Source: Azospirillum agricola
Lineage (GTDB): Bacteria; Pseudomonadota; Alphaproteobacteria; Azospirillales; Azospirillaceae
NCBI RefSeq assembly: GCF_017876095.1
Contig: NZ_JAGINM010000024.1
Coordinates: 36,865-100,864, forward strand
Direction: 5' to 3'
DNA: 64,000 bases
Position 1 is the stretch's first letter. The number at the start of each line of letters is the position of its first letter. The translations under genes were made by a program, and so were the position numbers. Under the pieces are notes generated by a model, which was given only the letters and a program-made list of their open reading frames with translations, did not search any database and was not told the DNA's origin. Positions 53,674-63,855 of this stretch are shown one piece after another.

Positions 53674-54201
53674 TCAATGCAGGGTCTGGATGTCGACGGC
53701 GGACAGGACCATGCGGCGTCCGCGATCCTCCCAGCCGTAAAGGGCGTGCGTGTAGACGAAAGGGCGGCCGACGCCGGACACGATCACCCGGCTGAAGGCG
53801 GTTTCGCCGGGGCCGACGCTCTCGGCGTATTCCGCCCCGACGTCCTGGGCGAACGCGACGAGCGGATCCGGCGTGACGGCGGCCGGCTCCTCTCCGTCCG
53901 GCTCCAGGACCACCTCGTCCCACGGCCCGCCGGAAACCGGCGGGGCCGTCCGTCCGGGACGGAACGGGGACAGCGGCTCGCCCGGCCCGGAACTGGACAG
54001 GAAGCTGCAACGGGACAACAGGCCGACGCGCTCCAGCCAGCCGGCCAGGGCCGGCGTCAGCGCCTTCCGCCGGCGGCATTCGGTCATGACGGCGACCTGC
54101 CAGTCCGCCGCGTCGGCCAGCGTCAGGTTCGTGATCTCGATCACCGGAAAGGTCGGGCTCTGGGCTCTCCGGTCACGGATGGGAAGACAGACGGGGCTCA
54201 T
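53674..54201 (-). CDS. hypothetical protein, possible PAS-like fold
   Basis: 175 aa, unassigned. The C-terminal half (AYAESVGPGETAFSRVIVSGVGRPFVY, HALYGWEDRGRRMVLSAVDI) has the alternating pattern of a PAS-like sheet; this is tentative. First gene of the unit with the 102-aa protein. ATG 54201 or GTG 54210. Confidence 0.55.
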   Translation of the reverse strand: MSPVCLPIRDRRAQSPTFPVIEITNLTLADAADWQVAVMTECRRRKALTPALAGWLERVGLLSRCSFLSSSGPGEPLSPFRPGRTAPPVSGGPWDEVVLEPDGEEPAAVTPDPLVAFAQDVGAEYAESVGPGETAFSRVIVSGVGRPFVYTHALYGWEDRGRRMVLSAVDIQTLH

Positions 54202-54358
54202 GCTGCGCACCCCTCACTCATGCCCCTGCCCCCACGATACGCACGCAATGGCTTGCACTCGAACGGATAGCGCGTATTTTCATCATCGATCGTCATGGCT
54301 TCTTCCAAGTTCCCGTGAGGATCAGTTCACGGCTCGGTATCCCCGAGTCGCTGACAGG

Positions 54359-54386
54359 ACGCCCGGCTGTTACCGCAGCCGGGCGT
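54359..54386. terminator. 10-bp perfect hairpin
   Basis: ACGCCCGGCT (54359-54368) pairs with AGCCGGGCGT (54377-54386) across 8 nt. It lies between the ends of the 54501 gene and the 54201 gene's upstream side; probably a transcription stop for the minus-strand unit above, though no T-run follows. Confidence 0.5.
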
Positions 54387-54500
54387 TCGTCGTTTCGACT
54401 TGCGCAAGATGGGCACCTTCCGACCTCTCCTCGTTGAGCACGGCCATCGGGCCGACAAGGACAGGCAACTCCGGCAGCACAAGACTGCCGGAGCTGAAAC

Positions 54501-54974
54501 TCAGGCGACCGACCGGACGCTCAGCGGCCATTCGTCGCCTTCGCCCGGCTCGGCCGGACGGTTGCAGGCGGCGGCCATGTTCCATTGCTTGCCGCGAGCC
54601 GATTCGCGCGCTTCCGGATCGCGATCCAGGAAGATCCCGAAGTGCTTGGCAGCCAGTTCCACCGTCTTCGACCAGCCGGAGCGGAACTCGTCCGTTCCGT
54701 AGGCGTCGGGCCAATGATGCAGCATACGCCCGAACGCGTTGTGGCAGAAACGCGCGTATTCACGCGTGTCCAGAATGAACGCATGCCAAGCCGGCTCCAT
54801 GCCTTCCCAGGCAACGAGGCAGGTCGGTGAGTCGAAATACATGACGTTCAGCGCCATGAAGGCGCGAAGTTGATCCGCCGACTTCGTTGCCTCCTCCAGC
54901 GAGGCTCCGTCACGCACCACATGGGCAATGACACGAGAGAAATCATAGGAATTCACATAGTCCAGACCAGTCAT
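54501..54974 (-). CDS. glycine-rich-domain-like (GRDP-type) hypothetical protein
   Basis: 157 aa. HAFILDTREYARFCHNAFG and MLHHWPDAYG match the pattern of GRDP-like domains found in some bacterial and plant proteins; function unknown. Its ATG overlaps the stop of the LuxR-type regulator by four bases (54971-54974), so the two are translationally coupled. Codon usage is less GC-rich than most of the window. Confidence 0.65.
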   Translation of the reverse strand: MTGLDYVNSYDFSRVIAHVVRDGASLEEATKSADQLRAFMALNVMYFDSPTCLVAWEGMEPAWHAFILDTREYARFCHNAFGRMLHHWPDAYGTDEFRSGWSKTVELAAKHFGIFLDRDPEARESARGKQWNMAAACNRPAEPGEGDEWPLSVRSVA

Positions 54975-56011
54975 TGCATTTTCCTTCTTGATTCCGATGA
55001 TGAAATACCACCGAAAAGAGCGGCAACTCGCGTCACGATATGGGCGAGGCCATGTTGACGTCCGGCGGCGATCTTGGCCTTGGATGTTGCGATCTGCCGC
55101 TTGACGGTGTCGTAAGGACGGTTGAGAGCTGCGGCGATGTCATCGGCGGTTTCGCCGCCGGCAACACGAACCACAACCTCTGCTTGACTTTTCTTCAACC
55201 CATAAGCGGCAACGAGAATGTCCTCGAGCGGCTCCGAACGGGCGATGTCCTGGACAACGACGATGGCTGTCCTGTCGGTCGGCGAAGCCGACATGACGGC
55301 GAGCGGTTGCACCCCGTCACCCATCGGAACGGGGATGAGCACCGCTTGTTCGCGACCGTCCGCAACCGCGGCGACGGCGCGGCGAAGCTGTGCAGTGCTG
55401 GCCTTGTCGCGGCATTCGAGGGCGTCGCCGCCGCTGAGGCTGATGAGGGTGCCGTCACGGAAGTGGCTCGCCATCAGGGGTGAGCAATCGATGACACGCC
55501 CATCGGCGGCGACGACGGCCATGGCGATCCCCATCCGGTCGAGCAGGGCAGTCATCCCGGCCAGCGCCCGGTTCTGCTCAACCTGTTCCTCCAGACCGGC
55601 AGACACGAACGCCAAGTCATCCGAGGCCTCCAGCCAGGACCGTGCCCTCACCCAAATTTGGGCATTCCATTCCCGGTCCAAGCCGACATGATGCCGGTGA
55701 TAAAGCAGCCCATCATAGCGGCGCTGAAAGGAATGGTGGCTTTCACGCATCCTCACCATCTTCGCGTAAACAAGATGGCCGGGGGGATCGTCGAGGATGA
55801 TGCGATCATCAATCCGCCCCAACTCGATCGCCTTACGGAAAATGCCATCGAAGGTCACAGGGGCGGACCAGTCCTGCTGAGCATGGATGCTTCGAGCCAA
55901 CTCGTTGGCAAACACGACCACATCATTCCGATAGACGAGGATGGCTCCCTGCATCTCGGATGCCGTTCCGATCAAATCATCCAATTGCTTCGGAATTTGA
56001 GTTGCCGACAC
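54971..56011 (-). CDS. LuxR-type HTH regulator with N-terminal sensory domain
   Basis: 346 aa, GTG start. The C-terminal HTH (about residues 280-325; KKSQAEVVVRVAGGETADDI, ALNRPYDTVKRQIATSKAKI) is GerE/LuxR type. The N-terminal 260 residues look like two PAS-like units (IDDRIILDDPPGHLVYAKMVRMRES; IAMAVVAADGRVIDCSPLMA). No phospho-acceptor receiver is present. The gene pair with 54501 lies in a lower-GC segment. A hairpin (56025-56042) and a palindrome (56129-56146) lie upstream. Confidence 0.75.
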   Translation of the reverse strand: MSATQIPKQLDDLIGTASEMQGAILVYRNDVVVFANELARSIHAQQDWSAPVTFDGIFRKAIELGRIDDRIILDDPPGHLVYAKMVRMRESHHSFQRRYDGLLYHRHHVGLDREWNAQIWVRARSWLEASDDLAFVSAGLEEQVEQNRALAGMTALLDRMGIAMAVVAADGRVIDCSPLMASHFRDGTLISLSGGDALECRDKASTAQLRRAVAAVADGREQAVLIPVPMGDGVQPLAVMSASPTDRTAIVVVQDIARSEPLEDILVAAYGLKKSQAEVVVRVAGGETADDIAAALNRPYDTVKRQIATSKAKIAAGRQHGLAHIVTRVAALFGGISSSESRRKMQ

Positions 56012-56024
56012 GGTGCACCAGACA

Positions 56025-56042
56025 CTTTCTCAGTGGAGAAAG
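56025..56042 (-). promoter_or_regulatory. hairpin just upstream of the LuxR-type gene
   Basis: CTTTCTC (56025-56031) and GAGAAAG (56036-56042) pair perfectly with a 4-nt loop; in the transcript it ends 14 nt before the GTG and could mask the ribosome site. Confidence 0.5.
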
Positions 56043-56128
56043 CATCATGGCGACTCCACCAAGGATACGCACGCAAAGAATCCCCAAAAGAGGATAGCGG
56101 CCCATTTTTCGGGACCAACTCAAGGACG

Positions 56129-56146
56129 TGTTGCACGCGCGCAACA
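56129..56146. promoter_or_regulatory. TGTTGC-N6-GCAACA palindrome
   Basis: Perfect 18-bp palindrome, about 120 bp upstream of the LuxR-type gene. Its form suits a dimeric HTH protein, perhaps the neighbouring regulator itself; not tested. Confidence 0.45.
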
Positions 56147-56205
56147 AACAATTATCTGGAGCGGCACAATTGCATATTCAGGTATGGATAGAATGCGCGA
56201 CTCGG

Positions 56206-57084
56206 TCACGACCGGGGAGACCTGAAGCCTCGCCCCCGCGTCACAGCAACAACCGCAGCCAGGACAAGCACTCCACCGGCCAGATCAAACCCAGTCGGGA
56301 TCTCGCCGAAGAGAAGGAATCCAAGCGCTGCCGCAACTGGAACCGTCAGAAAATCAAACGGGGCGAGAAATCCCACGGAAGCCATGCTGAACGCCTTCGC
56401 GGCGGCAAATTGCGCGCCCAAGGCAAACAGACCAAGCGCGGCGAGCAGCACCCAGTCTGGAGCAGGCGGCACAACCCAATTGGCCATCGCAACAGGCGCG
56501 GTCGCGGCAAGCGATACGGTGGCGTACACCAGCACGATCAAACCGGCGGAATTGGTTGCCGTCAAGCGGCGCACCGCCGTCTGGGATCCGGCCGACGAAA
56601 CCGAAGCCAGCAGGGCTGCAACCACGCCCCAGCGCTGTTCGGGTACCGCCAAGGCAGGCACGAAGGGAATTGCCGCTCCGACAAAGCCGATGATCACCGC
56701 GCCCCACACCAACGGTCCCGACCGCTCGCCCAGCATCATCTGAGCGGTCACCGGCAGCAGCAACACACGGGTGATGAACAGCAGGCTCGCAAGGGCGAGA
56801 GGAATTGCCGTGACGGCGTACATGAAGCTGTAGAGGGACACGATGCCCAACCCGCAACGGGTCACGTGCCCCCAAGGATCGCGCAGCTTCCCAAGGTCGG
56901 CAACGAACCGCCACACCCCGATCAGGAACACCGCACCGAAAGCGGCCCGGAAAAAGGTCAGTTCCGCGGCCGGCAGCTTTTCCCCGAGGAACTTCGCGGC
57001 CGCCGAACTGGCAGCGAAGGCAACCGCCGAAACGGTGGCCCAGACGAACGCATGACCGGGAGCGGACAGAAGGGGTCGAGTCAT
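56206..57084 (-). CDS. EamA/DMT-family membrane transporter
   Basis: 292 aa, about ten membrane segments in two EamA repeats (HAFVWATVSAVAFAASSAAA; LIVLVYATVSLAATAPVAMA). Third such transporter here; substrate unknown. It precedes the LuxR-type gene on the same strand with 194 bp between. ATG 57084 begins the first membrane region after a short polar head; the frame is open to 57174 without a better start. Confidence 0.82.
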   Translation of the reverse strand: MTRPLLSAPGHAFVWATVSAVAFAASSAAAKFLGEKLPAAELTFFRAAFGAVFLIGVWRFVADLGKLRDPWGHVTRCGLGIVSLYSFMYAVTAIPLALASLLFITRVLLLPVTAQMMLGERSGPLVWGAVIIGFVGAAIPFVPALAVPEQRWGVVAALLASVSSAGSQTAVRRLTATNSAGLIVLVYATVSLAATAPVAMANWVVPPAPDWVLLAALGLFALGAQFAAAKAFSMASVGFLAPFDFLTVPVAAALGFLLFGEIPTGFDLAGGVLVLAAVVAVTRGRGFRSPRS

Positions 57085-57412
57085 GCCGTGTTTCGAAGCC
57101 GGGTGAATTGCAACGCGCGCGTCAGTCAAAGCCGGCGGCTCCAACCAACGGCTCAAATATAACCAAGCCTCCAAGCCAAGGCTGCATGAATATGCGATTC
57201 ATCAATTTTTTGAAGAAGCACGCAAGACCAACAATCTTTAGAGGAAATCAACTCGGCGGATACTTCCCATGGCGATGCATACATTCGGTTGAAAATCCAT
57301 CAACATGGAAGCGTGCATCGCCAAAACCCATGGCTCCGCCGCGGCTGCAAAGCGCTTCCATGGGAACCGCCGCCCCGCTGTGGCATGGTCGTCTTTTTGG
57401 AAAGAGACCCTG
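57085..57412. other. low-GC intergenic stretch
   Basis: About 330 bp between the divergent EamA and VOC genes, clearly AT-richer than the window average at 57160-57310. ATGAAT (57186-57191) and ATTCAT (57197-57202) form a small palindrome. No gene was found; the in-frame extension of the VOC gene through 57305 is not believed to be coding. Confidence 0.5.
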
Positions 57413-57850
57413 ATGGAACCTCGGATAAGCCTCGTCACCCTGGGTGTGGGCGATCTCGCCCGCGCCCGGCGCTTCTACGAACAGGGGTTGGGCTGGAAGC
57501 CGTCGCCGGGCGGCAGCGAGCAGGTCGCCTTCTACCAGTTGGGCGGCATGGCGCTGGGTCTGTACGGTCGCGCCGCGCTGGCCGAGGACGCCCATCTGCC
57601 GGACGCCGGCGATCCGGCGCGCTTCGGCGGCATCACGCTGGCCCACAACGTCCGCTCCAGGGCGGAGGTGGACGCCGTGCTGGCCCTGGCCGAACGGGCC
57701 GGCGCGCGGATCCTGAAACCGGGGCAGGACGTCTTCTGGGGCGGCTATTCGGGCTATTTCGCCGATCCGGACGGGCACCCGTGGGAGGTCGCCTGGAACC
57801 CCTTCTTCCCGCTCGACGAGGCGGGAAACCTGTCCCTGCCCACCGAATGA
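57413..57850 (+). CDS. VOC-family (glyoxalase/dioxygenase-like) protein
   Basis: 145 aa single VOC module pair. SLVTLGVGDLARARRFYEQGLGW and GYFADPDGHPWEVAWNP hold the usual metal-binding Glu/His positions. Substrate unknown. Starts at ATG 57413; the longer frame adds unrelated sequence. A terminator follows at 57903-57929. Confidence 0.85.
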   Translation: MEPRISLVTLGVGDLARARRFYEQGLGWKPSPGGSEQVAFYQLGGMALGLYGRAALAEDAHLPDAGDPARFGGITLAHNVRSRAEVDAVLALAERAGARILKPGQDVFWGGYSGYFADPDGHPWEVAWNPFFPLDEAGNLSLPTE

Positions 57851-57902
57851 CGGGTTCCAAGGGCCCCCTTCCCGACGATGGGCGGCCCTTGGCGGGTGGG
57901 TT

Positions 57903-57929
57903 GCGGGAGGGCGGCGCCCTCCCGCCTTT
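57903..57929. terminator. intrinsic terminator shared by VOC and argG genes
   Basis: GCGGGAGGGC (57903-57912), GGC loop, GCCCTCCCGC (57916-57925), then CTTT and a pyrimidine-rich stretch on the plus strand. It lies between convergent genes and can serve both. Confidence 0.8.
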
Positions 57930-57935
57930 CCTTCC

Positions 57936-59186
<1,251 letters not shown>

Positions 59187-59277
59187 GCGGATGGGAAGGG
59201 GAAAATACCGCCGCGACCGTACGGCCTTTCCCCCCCGCCTTCAAGTCCTCCGCCGTCGCACGCCCGGCCTTCGGCCC

Positions 59278-59505
59278 TTACCGGTCGCCCTTCGGCGGAA
59301 CCGCGGGATCGACGAAGGGCCAGCGCATGTAGGCGAAGATCCAGACGGCCAGCACGTTGACGTAGGGGAACAGCAGCAGCAGCACCCACAGCGGGCTGCG
59401 CCCGGCCTTGGCCAGCACCCAGCCGCCGGCGACCATCGTGTAGGTCAGGACCAGCGAGATGATGAGGTAGAACTGCCAGGGCTCCAGATCGTTGATGAAG
59501 GCCAT
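59278..59505 (-). CDS. 75-aa two-span membrane protein
   Basis: Two hydrophobic segments (WQFYLIISLVLTYTMVAGGW; PLWVLLLLFPYVNVLAVWIFAY) and a short polar end. Unknown function. Its ATG shares one base with the stop of the preceding gene (TGATG), so translation is coupled. Confidence 0.65.
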   Translation of the reverse strand: MAFINDLEPWQFYLIISLVLTYTMVAGGWVLAKAGRSPLWVLLLLFPYVNVLAVWIFAYMRWPFVDPAVPPKGDR

Positions 59506-59744
59506 CACACGCTCCTGCGGGCCTTGACCGCGCGCGTCCGCCGCTCCGGCAGCACCGGCCAGCGGCTGTGGGCGAGCACGCCGATCACCGGCACCAGCCC
59601 GAAGGGGATGAGCACCAGCAGCGCCCACCAGGTCGGCAGCCCGGCCCGGCGCAGGATGCGCCAGAAGGGCCAGACGATCGCCACGTTGAACAGAAGCAGC
59701 CCGAACAGCGGGCTGTTGACGACGTCCTGAAGGAACTCCTGCAC
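59505..59744 (-). CDS. 79-aa two-span membrane protein
   Basis: Two hydrophobic segments (PLFGLLLFNVAIVWPFWRIL; WALLVLIPFGLVPVIGVLAH) and a basic tail. Layout resembles the downstream 75-aa protein: the central WALLVL-IPF / WVLLLL-FPY segments align, so the two may be diverged duplicates. GAGAGG precedes ATG 59744. First of the coupled pair. Confidence 0.65.
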   Translation of the reverse strand: MQEFLQDVVNSPLFGLLLFNVAIVWPFWRILRRAGLPTWWALLVLIPFGLVPVIGVLAHSRWPVLPERRTRAVKARRSV

Positions 59745-59950
59745 GAAACCTCTCCGGCTTGCGCGGTCCCAGCCGGTTGGGGGCTGGTTGAGGGCGCGGG
59801 TTGAGGGGGAGGCGGAACCGGGCGAGAGGTAAGCGCGGGCCGCCCCGTTTGTCGAGCAAAGTTTGCCGCCCCACAGCCTCCCCGGCCAAGCCCCCTCCTT
59901 GCCTCCAACCGGGCCCCCACCGGGGGAATCCCTGATCCGCCCCGGAAGCG

Positions 59951-62900
59951 GTGGATCGGGCGGGACCGCGTGCTACACTCCGGCCGCGGCGATCCGGCCC
60001 AGGGTCCCGGCGGCACCATCGGCGGACGATCTTGGCGGACACCTCAGAACACGGGCCTGGACAGGCCCGCGACACTCGGCCATCCGGCGGCCGGCACACC
60101 GAGGCGCGATGGAGCCTGCCGGGCCGGGTCGTCGGGCTGCGCATCGCGCTGGTCGCGGTGCTGATCGGCGGCTTCGCCTTCGTCGCCTACCAGGATTTGC
60201 AGCGCGCGCGCGACCGCGCGGTCGACGAGGCGCTGCGCCAGAGCCGCAACCTCGCCCTGACGCTGGAGGCCGACGCCCTCAACACCGTCCGCTCGGCCGA
60301 CCAGGCCGTCCTGGCGCTGATCGACAGCGTGCCGTCCCCGTTCGCCCACATGGCCGGCACCGCCCAGCCGGCGACGGGACGGGCCGACGCCACCGACGCC
60401 CTGCCCGCCGTCCCCCTGCCCGCCGTCCGCTCCCTGCTGGTCGCCGACGCCGGGGGCCGCGTCCGCCACGTTTCGGGCGCCACCTCCCTCGCCTCGGTCG
60501 CCGGGCTGGACCTGTTCGAGGCGCACCGCTCCCCCCGCGTCCGGCAAAGCCGGGGCTTCCACATCTCCGCCCCCTTCCGCGACGGGCGGGAGGATGGCTG
60601 GCGCGTCGCCGTCAGCCGCCCCCTGACCGATTCCGACGGCGGTTTCGAAGGCGTCGCCGCCGCGGTGATCGACCTGCGGCGCTTCTCCGCCTTCTACGCC
60701 TCGGTCGACATCGGCCCCCACGGATTCATCGGCCTGTGGCACGACAACGGGGCGGTCCTCGCCAATTCGCGGGGCAGCACGAGGCTGGAGGCCGATCCCT
60801 ACGCCTTCGCCGCCGCGCTCCCGCGCCACGACGACGGCGAGCCGGTCCACACCCTGACCGGCCTGTCCGCCTTCGACGGGGAGGAGCGCGTCGGCGTCAT
60901 CCGCCGGATCGAAGGGCTGCCGCTCAACATCGTCGTCCGGCTGGGCGCCGCCGACTATCTGGAAAGCTGGCGCACCGACCTGTGGCAGCGCGGGCTGGAG
61001 ACCGCCGCCCTGTCCGCCGTGCTGATCCTGCTGGCCACGCAGGTGCTGCGCCATCTGGGCCGGCTGGAACAGACCACCCGCGCGCTGCGCGCCAGCGAGC
61101 GCCAGTTCCAGGCCCTGTTCGACAGCAGCTTCCAGACCATGGGGCTGATCGCCCCCGACGGCACGGTGGTGGCGCTGAACCGCTCGGCCTGCGCGCTCGC
61201 CGGCCTGCCGCCGGACCGGGTGATCGGCCGGCCGGTCTGGAGCTTCCGCGGTTTCGCCCGCACCGACGCGATCGCCGCCCAGTTCCGCCAGTCCATCGAG
61301 ACCGCCGCCACCGGCCGTTTCCTGCGCTACGAAACCGACCTCGCCACCGACGACGGCCTCCGCGTCATGGACGTGTCGATCAAGCCCATCCTCGACGAAA
61401 CCGGGACCGTCGTTCTGCTGGTGGTGGAAGGGCGCGACATCACCGAGCGCAAGCGCATGGAGGACAGCCTGCGCGACAGCGAGGCGCGCCTGCGCTCCTA
61501 CGTCGACGCCGCGATGGAGGGCTTCTTCATCAGCGGCGACGGCGGCGGCTTCATCGACGTCAACCCGGCCGCCTGCCAGACGCTCGGCTTCTCGCGGGAC
61601 GAGCTGCTGGCGATGCGGGTGCCGGATCTGGTCGCCCGCGAGCATCCCCTGAGCGAGGCGAGCCTCGCCGGCTTCCTGGCGGTCAAGGAGACCGGCCTGT
61701 TCCGCGGCGAGATGGCGCTGCGCCGCAAGGACGGCGGCATCGTCCGCGCCGAGGTCAACGCGGTGCGGCTGGAGCACGGCCTCTATCTCGGCGTCGCGCG
61801 CGACGTTACCGAGCGCCGCCTCGCCGAGGAGGCGCTGCGCGCCAGCACCAGCCGCCTGTCGGCGCTGGTCCGCGCCCTGCCCGATCTGGTCTTCATCCTC
61901 GACGAGGAGGGCCGCTACCGCGAGGTGATCGCCAGCGAGGGCACCCTGCTGCCGCGTCCCGTCCGCGACACCGTCGGCCGCAAGCTGCACGAGCTTCTTC
62001 CGCCCGACATCGCAGACCGGCTGATGGAGACGCTGCGGCGGACGCTGGAAACCGGCCAGCCGCAGCGGGCCGAATACCCGCTGGCCGTCCAGGCCGGACA
62101 GCGCTGGTTCGAGGGGCGCACGCAGATGCTGGCGGCCGATTTCGGCAACCGCCCGATGGTGATGGTGCTGGCCCGCGACATCACCGACCGCGTCGAGACG
62201 GCCGAGCGGCTGGCCGCGGCCAGGGATCAGGCGGAGGCCGCCAACCGCGCCAAAAGCGCCTTCCTGGCGACCATGAGCCACGAGCTGCGCACGCCGCTGA
62301 ACGCCATCATCGGCTTTTCCGACATCATGCTGCATGAGCTGTTCGGCCCGCTCGGCAGCCCGCGCTACCACGATTACGCGCGCCATGTGCAGAACAGCGG
62401 GCGCCATCTGCTGGAGCTGATCAACGACGTGCTCGACATGTCGAAGCTGGAGGCCGGCCGCCTGACGCTGGAGGAGGGCTGGGTCGACGTCGCCGACACG
62501 CTGGAATCCTGCCGCGCGCTGATGGCGGTGCCGGCCGAGCATGGCGGCCTGTCGCTGACCGTCGCCTGCCCGCCGGACCTGCCGGCCCTCCTCGCCGACG
62601 AGCGAGCGCTGCGCCAGGTCCTGCTGAACCTGTTCGCCAACGCCGTGAAGTTCACGCCCGAGGGCGGGCGGGTCGAGATCGAGGCCGGCGTCCGGCCGGA
62701 CGGCGACGGCAAGGCGGGCGGCTTCGCCATCACCGTCCGCGACACCGGCATCGGCATCGCCCCGGACGCGCTCGCCCGCATCGCCGAGCCGTTCCAGCAG
62801 GCCGACAGCTCCATCACCCGGCGCTTCGGCGGCACCGGGCTCGGCCTGTCGATCAGCCGCAATCTGGTCGAGCTGCATGGCGGCAGCCTGGTCATCGACA

Positions 62901-62992
62901 GCGAGCTGGGGCGGGGAACCGCCGTCACCATCCTGTTCCCCGCCGCGCGGACCGGCAGCCCGACGATCGCCGAGGCTGCGGGATCGGCCTGA
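59951..62992 (+). CDS. multi-PAS sensor histidine kinase
   Basis: Up to 1013 aa. Membrane segment about residues 58-80, periplasmic dCache-like domain to about 335, second segment about 345-365, three PAS domains (about 380-505, 510-635, 640-755), HisKA with phospho-accepting His in ATMSHELRTPLNAIIGFSDI (about 774-793), and HATPase with DTGIGI and GGTGLGLSIS. Ligands and partner regulator are unknown. The start is uncertain: GTG 59951 or TTG 60032. Confidence 0.92.
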   Translation: MDRAGPRATLRPRRSGPGSRRHHRRTILADTSEHGPGQARDTRPSGGRHTEARWSLPGRVVGLRIALVAVLIGGFAFVAYQDLQRARDRAVDEALRQSRNLALTLEADALNTVRSADQAVLALIDSVPSPFAHMAGTAQPATGRADATDALPAVPLPAVRSLLVADAGGRVRHVSGATSLASVAGLDLFEAHRSPRVRQSRGFHISAPFRDGREDGWRVAVSRPLTDSDGGFEGVAAAVIDLRRFSAFYASVDIGPHGFIGLWHDNGAVLANSRGSTRLEADPYAFAAALPRHDDGEPVHTLTGLSAFDGEERVGVIRRIEGLPLNIVVRLGAADYLESWRTDLWQRGLETAALSAVLILLATQVLRHLGRLEQTTRALRASERQFQALFDSSFQTMGLIAPDGTVVALNRSACALAGLPPDRVIGRPVWSFRGFARTDAIAAQFRQSIETAATGRFLRYETDLATDDGLRVMDVSIKPILDETGTVVLLVVEGRDITERKRMEDSLRDSEARLRSYVDAAMEGFFISGDGGGFIDVNPAACQTLGFSRDELLAMRVPDLVAREHPLSEASLAGFLAVKETGLFRGEMALRRKDGGIVRAEVNAVRLEHGLYLGVARDVTERRLAEEALRASTSRLSALVRALPDLVFILDEEGRYREVIASEGTLLPRPVRDTVGRKLHELLPPDIADRLMETLRRTLETGQPQRAEYPLAVQAGQRWFEGRTQMLAADFGNRPMVMVLARDITDRVETAERLAAARDQAEAANRAKSAFLATMSHELRTPLNAIIGFSDIMLHELFGPLGSPRYHDYARHVQNSGRHLLELINDVLDMSKLEAGRLTLEEGWVDVADTLESCRALMAVPAEHGGLSLTVACPPDLPALLADERALRQVLLNLFANAVKFTPEGGRVEIEAGVRPDGDGKAGGFAITVRDTGIGIAPDALARIAEPFQQADSSITRRFGGTGLGLSISRNLVELHGGSLVIDSELGRGTAVTILFPAARTGSPTIAEAAGSA

Positions 62993-63123
62993 ACCGCTCC
63001 GCTCCGATCCGCCCCCGACCCGCTTTGCAGACGGGCACGGAGTGGGGTAGAGGATGGAGCGTGCGCAATCCCGGCACCGTCGTCATGGGTCGATGAACAA
63101 CCGGGAGCGGAAAGGCTCCATCC

Positions 63124-63516
63124 ATGGCCACCATTTCCGAAGCCCTGCGGATCGCCGTCGACCTGCACCAGGGCAACCGCCTGCCGGAGGCGGCCAGCCT
63201 CTACGAACGCATCCTCGACGCCGATCCCACGGTGGCCGACACCTGGCACCTTCTGGGCGTGCCGCGCCTCCAGACGGGAGACCATTCCCGGGCCGCCGGC
63301 TTCATGGCGTTCAACCCCACCCTGGCCGGCCGCGCGTTCCTCGACCGGGTGGTCGCCTACATCGGCCGGTCCTTCGACCGGGGACGGGCGTTCTGGACCC
63401 TGGACCGGGCGGCGCCCCACTGCGTGCATGACTGGATGGCGCGGTGCGGTGCGGCCCCGTCGGTGGTCTGGCACGATTTCGAAGCGTTCCCCTATATGAG
63501 ATTCCTGGCAAAATAG
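63124..63516 (+). pseudogene. TPR protein with probable internal deletion
   Basis: 130 aa. Residues 1-60 (ISEALRIAVDLHQGNRLPEA, DADPTVADTWHLLGVPRLQTGDHSRAAGFM) are one and a half TPR units. At about residue 62 the pattern changes abruptly to FNPTLAGRAFLDRVVAYIGRSFDRGR and a tail (APSVVWHDFEAFPYMRFLAK) that reads like the C-terminus of a larger TPR-linked enzyme. It is probably what remains after an in-frame deletion; the frame is open and it could still be expressed. Confidence 0.5.
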
Positions 63517-63573
63517 GCCCGGTCCCCGGAGACTTCGCCGCATCGACCATCACCGCCAGAAAGCCATCGCACC

Positions 63574-63795
63574 ATGATCGGGAATGACGGAAAGCCGGTG
63601 TCCAAGGAGGCGCTGCGCCAGCACATCGCCCACTACAACAGCCAGTCGCGCGGCTCGAAGGAGTTCGCGGCGATCCCGCGCGCGCTGGTGACGATCCTCG
63701 ACGGGCTGAAGCCGGGCAAGACCGGTTACGTCAAATGCCTGGACGGGCAGGTCCAACTGTCCCGCCGCAAGGACAACACGGTGTCGGCCGGCTGA
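63574..63795 (+). CDS. 73-aa hypothetical protein
   Basis: A small polar protein (MIGNDGKPVSKEALRQHIAHY) with a compact C-terminal GKTGYVKCLDGQVQLSRRKD. No signal peptide or membrane segment. Function unknown. 60 bp upstream of the acyl-CoA synthetase gene on the same strand. Confidence 0.55.
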   Translation: MIGNDGKPVSKEALRQHIAHYNSQSRGSKEFAAIPRALVTILDGLKPGKTGYVKCLDGQVQLSRRKDNTVSAG

Positions 63796-63855
63796 GAGGA
63801 TCGGCCGGGAGCAAGCGCCGCGCAACCAACAAGAATCACGAGGGAGAACGGTCCG

